From: Paractinoplanes rishiriensis
Lineage (GTDB): Bacteria > Actinomycetota > Actinomycetes > Mycobacteriales > Micromonosporaceae
Assembly (NCBI RefSeq): GCF_016862375.1
Contig: NZ_BOMV01000112.1
Coordinates: 1-49,150, forward strand
Length of the DNA: 49,150 nucleotides
Direction of reading: 5' to 3'
This document shows, piece after piece, positions 8,574 to 14,954 of the stretch (position 1 is the stretch's first letter; each line of letters starts with the position of its first letter). Made by a program: the position numbers and the translations under genes. A model generated the notes under the pieces. That model was not told the origin of the DNA, did not search any database, and saw only the letters and a program-made list of their open reading frames with translations.

Positions 8574-9006
8574 CCCTCATGCGCATCGACCGGTCCATCG
8601 GGAGCGAGCCGATCTCGGCCGGAGGCACCCAGCGGACCTCGGTCGATTCCTCGCTCGGCGTCGGCGCTCCGCCGATCGGGCGCGCGGTGAAGACGACCGA
8701 GAACTCCTGCCGGACCTCGTTGTTGCTCGTGTAGAGGATGACGTGGCGTGGGTCGGTATAGATGCCGACCAACCCGGTGATCTCGACGTCGATCCCGGTC
8801 TCCTCCGCGGTCTCCCGTACGCCCGTGGCGGGCAGCGACTCGCCGAGGTCCATGCCACCACCGGGCAGTGCCCAGTTGTCGTTGTCCGACCGGCGGATCA
8901 GCAGGATGGCGCCGTCGTCGTTGACCACCACGACGTTCGCCGACGGAACGACGCTGTTTGCTTTCGGCGCCGCGGGATCGTTGTAGAAGTCAATGCGTCG
9001 TCCCAC
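8530..9006 (-). CDS. NUDIX hydrolase
   Basis: This is a 158-residue protein with a complete NUDIX box: GGGMDLGESLPATGVRETAEETGI (positions 49-72 hold the G-x5-E-x7-REUxEExG pattern). It hydrolyses a nucleoside diphosphate linked to another group; the substrate is unknown. The GTG at 9006 has GAGG upstream. The stop of the DUF5919 gene at 9014 lies just before it, so these are co-transcribed, and the one-TM gene follows with overlap. In the AICE pSAM2, the immunity factor Pif, which blocks transfer into cells that already carry the element, has a NUDIX motif. This gene is a candidate for the same role. It differs in sequence from the broken NUDIX gene at 1032-1441. Confidence 0.85.
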   Translation of the reverse strand: MGRRIDFYNDPAAPKANSVVPSANVVVVNDDGAILLIRRSDNDNWALPGGGMDLGESLPATGVRETAEETGIDVEITGLVGIYTDPRHVILYTSNNEVRQEFSVVFTARPIGGAPTPSEESTEVRWVPPAEIGSLPMDRSMRMRVEQYLNAPEALHLG

Positions 9007-9013
9007 ATCTGCC

Positions 9014-9745
9014 TCATTCCAGTGGTCGGGCTTCGTCCCACACGCGCTCGAAGCTGTCCACGTAGGTCGACACCATGCCGCCGCCGGCCACACGGCGTAG
9101 ATGGAACACCGGCGCCTGGGACGCGGGGGTGCCGTAGATGTGCGTGTTGACGAGCAACTGATCGTCGGCGCGATAGATCGAGTTGTAGAGCACCGTACGG
9201 TGCAGCCTGAACTCGATGCCATCGAGGCCGAACAACGGCCGGTACATGACAAGCGCGTTCTTGATCTTCGAGGCGAGACTTTCGATGCCCTCGTCGGCGT
9301 TGCGTTGCTCGACCACGTCGGCGGTGGGGTCGCCGAGCAGGATGCGGACCCGGGCTCCCGCGTCCGCCTTCTCGCGGAAGATCCGATGTACGCCGGCATC
9401 CTCCGATAGGAAGAGTCCGCTGTACACCAGGATGCCGATCTCGTGTTCAGCGTTGTCGAAGAAGTTGCGCCACAGTTCGGACGGCACTGCCCAGCGGTGC
9501 GGGTAGATGTTGATGATCTCGCTCTCGCTTGCACTGGCGACCTGATCGGCACCCAGTGCATCGGGCCAGAGATACACCTCGTCGACCTGGAGCTGAGCGG
9601 CCACTGCATATCGGTGGCGCCGGTACGGCGTGCGGCCACTGATCCAGCGCTCGACGCTCTTCGCGTCCACCTTGATCGCTTCTGCCAAGGCGGCTGGGGT
9701 TATGCCGCGCTCCAACATCGCGGTGCGTAGTCGCTCGTTCGGCAT
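9014..9745 (-). CDS. HTH-DUF5919 protein (paralogue 2)
   Basis: This is a 243-residue protein. The N-terminal HTH is LAEAIKVDAKSVERWISGRT (residues 20-39). The following DUF5919-type domain has EIGILVYSGLFLSED, VRILLGDPTAD, FRLHRTVLYNSIYRADDQLL and VNTHIYGTPASQAPVFHLRR. Domain order and length match the protein at 6378-7106, so they are paralogues or came from related modules. It heads an operon with a NUDIX hydrolase and a one-TM protein. A 10-bp palindrome (9790-9799) and GGACGTCC (9760-9767) lie in its upstream region, shared with the divergent AICE transfer operon. It may thus repress both its own operon and transfer genes, as KorSA-type regulators do in pSAM2, although KorSA itself belongs to another family. 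Confidence 0.8.
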   Translation of the reverse strand: MPNERLRTAMLERGITPAALAEAIKVDAKSVERWISGRTPYRRHRYAVAAQLQVDEVYLWPDALGADQVASASESEIINIYPHRWAVPSELWRNFFDNAEHEIGILVYSGLFLSEDAGVHRIFREKADAGARVRILLGDPTADVVEQRNADEGIESLASKIKNALVMYRPLFGLDGIEFRLHRTVLYNSIYRADDQLLVNTHIYGTPASQAPVFHLRRVAGGGMVSTYVDSFERVWDEARPLE

Positions 9746-9759
9746 CGTCTTCCCGTCAA

Positions 9760-9799
9760 GGACGTCCCGGCAGCCCGATCACCCTATTGGAGACGTCTC
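9760..9799. promoter_or_regulatory. GGACGTCC and GAGACGTCTC palindromes
   Basis: Two short palindromes with a shared GACGTC core lie at 9760-9767 and 9790-9799, between the divergent DUF5919 gene (start 9745) and the transfer operon (first start 9899). Further ACGTCC half-sites follow downstream to about 9830. They are probably operators that could couple immunity and transfer expression. Confidence 0.5.
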
Positions 9800-9898
9800 G
9801 AACACGTCCAGCCATGACCTGATCACGTCCCGTCCTCAGATCGCACTCTCAGTGGCGTCGATGCGACATCCGCATCGCCGACCGAGAGGAGATCAGCA

Positions 9899-10108
9899 AT
9901 GGACACTCAGCACTTCACGAACGAGGTTCCGATCTGCCCGTGCGGCGCGCAGCTCGGGACAGGCCACCCGACCCTGTGCCGCAAGTGCGTGGCCCGGGTG
10001 CGGTGGAACCGTCGGCACCAGGCACGTGGTGGTCACGGCGGCGCGGACCGCGCGGTCCGTACACGTAGCACGCGGCGCAACGGCCGCAGGGACGGTGGCT
10101 GCGCATGA
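9899..10108 (+). CDS. Small Cys-rich protein of the transfer operon
   Basis: This is a 69-residue basic protein. ICPCGAQLGTGHPTLCRKC (residues 12-30) has CxC and CxxC pairs typical of a zinc ribbon. The rest is Arg/Gly-rich. GAGGAG precedes the ATG with good spacing. The stop overlaps the next start (ATGA at 10105-10108), so it opens a tightly packed operon with the membrane proteins and traB. Small proteins like this occur in other AICEs, but I know of no assigned function. Confidence 0.65.
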   Translation: MDTQHFTNEVPICPCGAQLGTGHPTLCRKCVARVRWNRRHQARGGHGGADRAVRTRSTRRNGRRDGGCA

Positions 10109-10299
10109 CGATCGCGGTCTCTGCCGTCATCCTGCTCGGCGTCTTCGTCTTCCTCTTGTGGCGGTACGCCCGGTTGCCGCTCTGGCAGGCCGCCATCTGC
10201 ACCGCGTTCGGCTACTTCCTGGCCTCGTCGTCCGTCGGCCCGAATATCGGAGACGGCCTACGCGCCTTGGCCAGGTTCATCGCCGGACTGGAACTCTGA
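10105..10299 (+). CDS. Small membrane protein of the transfer operon
   Basis: This is a 64-residue protein with one clear TM helix (IAVSAVILLGVFVFLLWRY, residues 3-21) and a second hydrophobic stretch (LWQAAICTAFGYFLASSSVG). It overlaps the gene before by 4 bp and is followed 1 bp later by the SpdB-like gene. Its size and location match the spread (spd) proteins of actinomycete plasmids, which help move DNA between mycelial compartments. That assignment is by context. Confidence 0.6.
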   Translation: MTIAVSAVILLGVFVFLLWRYARLPLWQAAICTAFGYFLASSSVGPNIGDGLRALARFIAGLEL

Positions 10300-10300
10300 C

Positions 10301-10954
10301 GTGGTCCGCGAACCCGGAAGCCGTGACTGGTGGGTCATGGCCGGCATGACCACGGCGGCAATCTCCGCCGCATTGGCCAGCTTCGCCGGCCTCCGCGGCC
10401 TGGCTGTAGTTGCCGGCTGGCCGGATCGGCTCGCCTGGCTGCTGCCCATCACCATTGACGCGTACGCGATGACGTCGGCTCGGGTCTGGCTCGCCGGAAC
10501 CGTCGGCGGGATCAGAGCGCGGAATTTCGCCCGTGCCAACGCGATCGGCGCCATCGCCACGAGCATCGTCGGCAACGCCGGCTTCCACCTGATCGCCGCC
10601 GGCCTGATCACCATCTCCTGGCCGGCGGTCGTCCTCGTCGGCGCCGTCCCGGCCGCTGTCCTCGGTCTGACCGCACACCTGCACGCACTCCAGACGATCA
10701 CGGCCGCGGAGGACCGTTCTGCAACCCGGACCCCAGTCCGGACCCGTCCTCTGAAGCGCCGTCGCTCCGACGACGCGCTGTTGACGGCCGCTCGCGAAGC
10801 CGATGCACGACACCGCGCTGCAAACAACGGCCGTCCGATCAGCCGTGACGGGCTGCGTTCAGCGCTGCGCATCGCCGGCCCCAAAGCGACCGAACTCCGG
10901 CGACGTCTCGCCGCCGAGCCCACCGACCGAAAGGAGGCATCGAACCACTCATGA
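10301..10954 (+). CDS. SpdB/DUF2637-like spread protein
   Basis: This is a 217-residue protein with GTG start at 10301. The first ~135 residues hold four TM helices (MTTAAISAALASFAGL, LAWLLPITIDAYAMTSA, AIATSIVGNAGFHLIAA, ITISWPAVVLVGAVPAAV). LPITIDAYAMTSARVW is characteristic of the DUF2637 family linked to SpdB. The C-terminal 80 residues are charged and soluble and include an HTH-like LISRDGLRSALRIAGP segment. It overlaps the following gene by 4 bp. Spd proteins take part in intramycelial spreading after conjugation and are membrane proteins, matching what is seen. Confidence 0.8.
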   Translation: MVREPGSRDWWVMAGMTTAAISAALASFAGLRGLAVVAGWPDRLAWLLPITIDAYAMTSARVWLAGTVGGIRARNFARANAIGAIATSIVGNAGFHLIAAGLITISWPAVVLVGAVPAAVLGLTAHLHALQTITAAEDRSATRTPVRTRPLKRRRSDDALLTAAREADARHRAANNGRPISRDGLRSALRIAGPKATELRRRLAAEPTDRKEASNHS

Positions 10955-11271
10955 CCAACCAACCGCGCATCCCGCGCCTAACCATCGACACGGAGGCCGT
11001 TCTCATCCACCTGCATGCCGCCCGGCAACGACCCACGCCGACTGCCGTCTGGACTGCCCTCGCCGACATCCTCGTCCTACTCGCCGAAATCGACCGCCTC
11101 GCCCGGCTGCTGAGCCGCACGCGATGGGACTTCGCCGACCTACTCGCCGCTGCCCGCGCCACCCTCGCAGCCGACCACGACGGCGAGTCGGACCCGTTGA
11201 CATACCTCCGTGACGCAGTGGCCGAGTACCGCGACTGGATACCGCCCACAGATGGCGAACTCCCCGAATGA
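10951..11271 (+). CDS. Hypothetical protein between spdB-like and traB
   Basis: This is a 106-residue, mostly helical soluble protein (MTNQPRIPRLTIDTEAVL...). Both ends overlap its neighbours by 4 bp (ATGA), so expression is coupled with the SpdB-like protein and TraB. No motif was recognised. It could be an accessory factor of the transfer complex. Confidence 0.6.
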   Translation: MTNQPRIPRLTIDTEAVLIHLHAARQRPTPTAVWTALADILVLLAEIDRLARLLSRTRWDFADLLAAARATLAADHDGESDPLTYLRDAVAEYRDWIPPTDGELPE

Positions 11272-13010
11272 GGGCCTACGGACGCCGGCATCGCCGGTGG
11301 AGCCGCCGCAACCCGCAACCGCTCCTGCTCGTACCGGATGAACCGCTTCTCATCGTCGGCCTTGCCGCAATCGGACGTGCGCTCTTCCGGTACCGGTCGG
11401 GACTCGCCCCGTTCAGTTCCGGACTGGCACTCGCCGTCACGGGACGCCTGCTCCACCACACTCACACCGACGCCTGGCCGGTGGTCGCGGTCGTCACGGC
11501 GCTCGCGGCATTGGCGGCCGGACTGCGCGGGATGCCTTGGGGACTCGCCCGCGCCGAAGAGCGCGTGTACGCCGCGACAGCGTCCGCCGTCGCCGGTGGC
11601 TGGCTCGCCGCCGCAACAGCGCTCGGACCCGGACGGCCGCCTTTGCCTACGGTCCTGCTCGTGTCCGTGGTCGCGCTGGGCATCCCTTGGTGGACGCACC
11701 GGCGCCGCCGAGCCCGCGTCCGAGTCGACCGCGTGATCCACGCGTGGCCCAACATCGCGGACACCATCGGCCTCGACGGGGCACGAGTCATGTCGGCCGT
11801 CGTGGACACCTGGGGCTGGCGCGCCCGCATGAAGCTGCGCCCAGGGCAGAGCGTCGAGGACGTCGTCTCACGGGTGCCCGCCATCGAATCGGCCCTCGGC
11901 ACACGACCCGGCGCCGTCCGCGTCGAGCAAGATCCGTCGCACGCCGGCCGCTGCACCATGCGGGTTCTCGCCGTCGACCCCCACGCCGGCGCAATCCCTT
12001 GGCCCGGACCGACGGCCCGATCGCTGGCCGACCCCATCGAACTCGGCGTCTTCGAGGACGCGACGCCCGTCCGGGTGCCGCTCCTGCGAAGACATGCCTT
12101 GATCGGTGGCACGACCGACTCAGGCAAGAGCGGCGTTCTGAACGTCGTCCTCGGCAACCTCGCCGCCTGCTCCGGCGTCGTCCTGTGGGGCATCGACCTC
12201 AAGGGCGGCATGGAACTCCGCCCTTGGGCACCATGCCTCGCTCGGCTCGCAACCACGCCGGACGAAGCAACCCGATTGCTCGCCGATGCCGTCGCCGTGC
12301 TCGACGCACGCGCGCACGCCGCCGGCCACGAGAACACCCGCGTCTGGGAACCCACGCCCGCCGCACCGGCTCTGGTCATCGTGATCGACGAGTACGCCGA
12401 ACTCGCGGACACCGCACCGGCCGCCGTCCCGTACGCCGAATCGGTCGCCCGCCGCGGGCGGGCGCTCGCCGTCGACCTGCTCGTCGCAACGCAGCGACCG
12501 ACGCAGAAGGCGATGGGCGGTGGGGCGCTGCGGTCGCAAATGAGCGTCCGGGTCTGCCTGCGCGTCCGGGAACGCCGAGACGTCGACCTTGTCCTGGACA
12601 AGGGCATGCTCGCCGCCGGCTGGCACGCTCACACCCTCGATGCGCCTGGCAAGTTCTACGTCCTCGCCGATGGGCACAGCCAACCGCGCCGAGCCCGCGC
12701 CTTTCTCGTCACCGACGATCTGGTGCGAGCGACGGCCGCCCGCTACGCCGACCAACGGCCCGACCTGGACCCGCTGTCCCAGGCCGCAATCGAGAACGAA
12801 CCGCGCGCCATCGACCCACCGCCGAAGACAGCCGACGATCCCGAGCAGGTCCTCTTGACCTTGCTGGCCGAAGCGCCGAACGACGGTCTCACCATCCCGG
12901 AACTCATCGACGCGACCGGCATGCGACGCACCTGGATCTACGACCGCCTTCAGGCACTCGCCGCCGCCGGTAGCGCCCGGCAGGTCACCCGCGGACGCTG
13001 GCGCGCCTGA
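11268..13010 (+). CDS. TraB-type FtsK/SpoIIIE DNA translocase
   Basis: This is a 580-residue protein. Residues ~25-160 contain four hydrophobic segments (membrane anchor). The ATPase follows: Walker A GGTTDSGKS (about 280-288), WGIDLKGGMEL, Walker B LVIVIDEYAELAD, and RRGRALAVDLLVATQRPTQ, all typical of FtsK/SpoIIIE. The last 45 residues are a winged helix (IPELIDATGMRRTWIYDRLQ). This is the layout of actinomycete TraB, a hexameric pump that moves double-stranded DNA between mycelia after its winged helix binds short repeats in the clt locus. The protein is the only transfer motor needed in such systems. It ends the 9899-13010 operon, and a repeat-rich, hairpin-forming stretch follows directly. 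Confidence 0.9.
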   Translation: MRAYGRRHRRWSRRNPQPLLLVPDEPLLIVGLAAIGRALFRYRSGLAPFSSGLALAVTGRLLHHTHTDAWPVVAVVTALAALAAGLRGMPWGLARAEERVYAATASAVAGGWLAAATALGPGRPPLPTVLLVSVVALGIPWWTHRRRRARVRVDRVIHAWPNIADTIGLDGARVMSAVVDTWGWRARMKLRPGQSVEDVVSRVPAIESALGTRPGAVRVEQDPSHAGRCTMRVLAVDPHAGAIPWPGPTARSLADPIELGVFEDATPVRVPLLRRHALIGGTTDSGKSGVLNVVLGNLAACSGVVLWGIDLKGGMELRPWAPCLARLATTPDEATRLLADAVAVLDARAHAAGHENTRVWEPTPAAPALVIVIDEYAELADTAPAAVPYAESVARRGRALAVDLLVATQRPTQKAMGGGALRSQMSVRVCLRVRERRDVDLVLDKGMLAAGWHAHTLDAPGKFYVLADGHSQPRRARAFLVTDDLVRATAARYADQRPDLDPLSQAAIENEPRAIDPPPKTADDPEQVLLTLLAEAPNDGLTIPELIDATGMRRTWIYDRLQALAAAGSARQVTRGRWRA

Positions 13011-13020
13011 CTCGATCGTC

Positions 13021-13089
13021 CGCGCGGACGTCCGTCCGCTCGCGCGCGTCTGCGCATATCAGTGCGCGGACGGACGACGGACGGACGAC
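13021..13089. repeat. clt-like repeats and hairpin after traB
   Basis: GGACGGACGAC is present twice in tandem (13068-13078, 13079-13089). An inverted arm GTCCGTCCGC (13030-13039) pairs with GCGGACGGAC (13066-13075). Clt loci of actinomycete plasmids consist of short direct repeats and dyads near traB and are bound by the TraB winged helix. The match is in layout, and the repeat unit differs from known examples. A traB terminator is the alternative. Confidence 0.45.
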
Positions 13090-13398
13090 CGCTCGGACAA
13101 CACCCACCAAGCAGAAGGGAGGTCCGACGATCACCATGCTTGACCCGACCACAGAGGGGAGAAATCGCAGCATACGCACGTCCTGGACGTTGGATTTGGG
13201 AGAACGGCCTGCTCAAGTCGTCCCTAGACGTCCCGCGGCTAACCGCGGCCATCATGCGGCTCTGGCCAATCATCAACCGCGCTCAGAAGAATCGTTGGCA
13301 TGCACGCCACACCGACGTCCCGAACCGGGTTCGGCACGGTCAGCCAATCGAGATGCGCTGTGTCTGCGGCCCGCATCGTCCGGCACGGCAGGCCGACG
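13090..13398. other. Stretch between clt-like repeats and xis
   Basis: No gene is well supported. A frame at 13254-13451 reads RWHARHTDVPNRV then EMRCVCGPH and looks slightly protein-like, but it lacks a ribosome binding site and overlaps xis. Another at 13136-13402 has an AGGGAGG upstream but an unnatural composition. The copy of GTCCCTAGACGTCCC at 13220-13234 falls here. Confidence 0.3.
13220..13234. promoter_or_regulatory. GTCCCTAGACGTCCC motif upstream of xis-int
   Basis: This is an exact second copy of the 15-base motif found upstream of the DUF5919 gene at 7106. It lies 165 bp before the xis start. It could tie excision to the same regulator. Confidence 0.45.
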
Positions 13399-13605
13399 AT
13401 GAGCGCCTCGTCGACCGCTTGGCGGCCCGACCCGCTCCTAACTGTCGATGACGTCGCTGCCTGGCTGGGCAAGCCGAAGAACACCCTCTATGCCTGGCAC
13501 AGCCGAGGTAAGGGACCTCGCGCCATTCGGGTCGGCAACACTCTTCGCTACCGCCGCAGCGAAGTCGAACGCTGGCTCGACTCCCAAACCGACCCGGAGC
13601 GCTGA
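13399..13605 (+). CDS. Excisionase (MerR-type HTH)
   Basis: This is a 68-residue protein. LLTVDDVAAWLGKPKNTLYAWHSRGKGPRAIRVGNTLRYRRSEVERWLDS is a winged HTH of the MerR/AlpA kind used by excisionases (helices at about 13-27, wing around 38-50). I chose the ATG at 13399 because the domain starts 14 residues later, and the extra N-terminus from 13300 is not domain-like. The integrase starts 3 bp after the stop. In AICEs, Xis bends DNA at att and turns the integrase reaction towards excision. Confidence 0.85.
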   Translation: MSASSTAWRPDPLLTVDDVAAWLGKPKNTLYAWHSRGKGPRAIRVGNTLRYRRSEVERWLDSQTDPER

Positions 13606-13608
13606 GTC

Positions 13609-14811
13609 ATGGCGCGACCTTCGCTACCGATCGGGACCTACGGCAACATCCGCACCGAGACGCTCGGCGCCAACCGCTTCTGTGCCCGAGCCCGATTCCG
13701 CGACTACGACGGCAGAGTTCGCGATGTGGAGGCCACCGACGTCACCGGCCCGGCCGCTATCCGGGCGTTGAAGGCCAAGATGCGCGACCGAGCCACCCCG
13801 AACGATGACGAGATCACCCGCGAGACCTTCGTCAGCAAGCTGGCCGAGTTGTGGGTCGAGGAGATCCTCGCCGAAGAACGCGTCACGCCGCAGACCGTCG
13901 ACAGGTACAGGACGAGCCTGCGAACCGCGATCCTGCCGGCCGTCGGAAACCTCCGCCTCCGAGAGGCCACCGTCGGCCGGCTCGACAAGTTCCTGCGCGA
14001 GGTCGCCAAGGACCGTCCGTCGGCAGCCAAGGGCGCAAAGGTTGTCCTCAGCCAAATGTTCGGCTTAGCGGCACGCCGAGGCGCGCTCACGACTAATCCC
14101 GTCCGCGACACTGGGCGCCTTCGCAAACCACGCCGCACGGTGGCCGCCCTCGACACCGACCAACTCGAAGGAGTCCGCACCGCCATCCGGAAGTGGCAGG
14201 AGCCGATCCCCGGCAAACCAGGCCCTCGGCACACCGGCGACCTGGCCGATATCGTCGACCTCTTGCTCGCCACCGGCGCCCGCATAGGCGAGATCCTCGC
14301 CCTGCGCTGGCAAGACGTCGACCTCGCCGCCACACAACCGACCGCGACCATCTGCGGAACCATCGTCTACGTCAAGGGCAAGGGCTTCTTCCGCCAGGAC
14401 TGGACCAAGACCGACGCCGGCTATCGGACCATCATCCTGCCCCGCTTCGCGGTCGGGATGCTCATGGCCCGGCAGCTCACCGCCGTCGACAGCCCTGACA
14501 ACGCGATCTTCGCTTCACGGCGGGGAACCTGGCTGTCGCCGCAAAACGTGCGGCGTCAGTGGCGCCAAGCCCGCGCCGATACTGGCCTCGAATGGGTGAC
14601 CCCGCACAGCTTTCGCAAGACCGTCGCCAGCCTCATCGACAGAGAGGCCAGCGCGAAGCACGCCGCCGCCCAGCTCGGCCACGAGAGCGAAGAGATCACC
14701 AAGAAGCACTACATCGTCAAGCCGGCCGTTGCCCCGGACAGCTCACACATCCTCGAAAAGCTCAGCCCCGATCAGCCAGCAAGCGGCAAGAACGCCAGCA
14801 GCCAAGGATAG
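13609..14811 (+). CDS. int: Tyrosine recombinase / integrase
   Basis: This is a 400-residue protein. An AP2-like arm-binding region (residues ~1-55) precedes the core-binding domain (~68-150), then the catalytic domain: Arg225 in ATGARIGEIL, HSFRK with His333 and Arg336, LGHES at about 359, and Tyr368 in KKHYIVK. All catalytic residues are present. It forms a unit with xis upstream. The usual place for an AICE integrase is next to attP, but here the NACHT gene lies between it and the tRNA-side att. The integrase C-terminus does not read into the 37-bp core. Therefore this enzyme is the probable, not the proven, agent for the tRNA-Pro site. Confidence 0.92.
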   Translation: MARPSLPIGTYGNIRTETLGANRFCARARFRDYDGRVRDVEATDVTGPAAIRALKAKMRDRATPNDDEITRETFVSKLAELWVEEILAEERVTPQTVDRYRTSLRTAILPAVGNLRLREATVGRLDKFLREVAKDRPSAAKGAKVVLSQMFGLAARRGALTTNPVRDTGRLRKPRRTVAALDTDQLEGVRTAIRKWQEPIPGKPGPRHTGDLADIVDLLLATGARIGEILALRWQDVDLAATQPTATICGTIVYVKGKGFFRQDWTKTDAGYRTIILPRFAVGMLMARQLTAVDSPDNAIFASRRGTWLSPQNVRRQWRQARADTGLEWVTPHSFRKTVASLIDREASAKHAAAQLGHESEEITKKHYIVKPAVAPDSSHILEKLSPDQPASGKNASSQG

Positions 14812-14914
14812 AACCGGGCGCATGCAAGATCTTTTTCGGCGCATGGGCTCCAGTGCAGAACCAGGCGCGCCGAGATTTGTGCCCACCTCAACAACCTTGG
14901 GCGACTAGCACGGA

Positions 14915-14954
14915 ACAATGTAACCGCGGATCTAACAATACAACCGCGGATCTA
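14915..14954. repeat. 20-bp tandem direct repeat
   Basis: Two adjacent 20-bp units (ACAATGTAACCGCGGATCTA and ACAATACAACCGCGGATCTA) differ at 2 positions. They lie 100 bp past int and run 3 bp into the NACHT stop region. They could be integrase arm-binding or Xis sites, or a remnant of a former att. The CCGCGG core is itself a palindrome. Confidence 0.65.

Noticed and set aside
13136..13402. Possible small gene before xis
   Set aside because: AGGGAGG lies upstream, but the composition (Arg/Pro/Ser/Ala) looks random and it overlaps xis. No family is seen.
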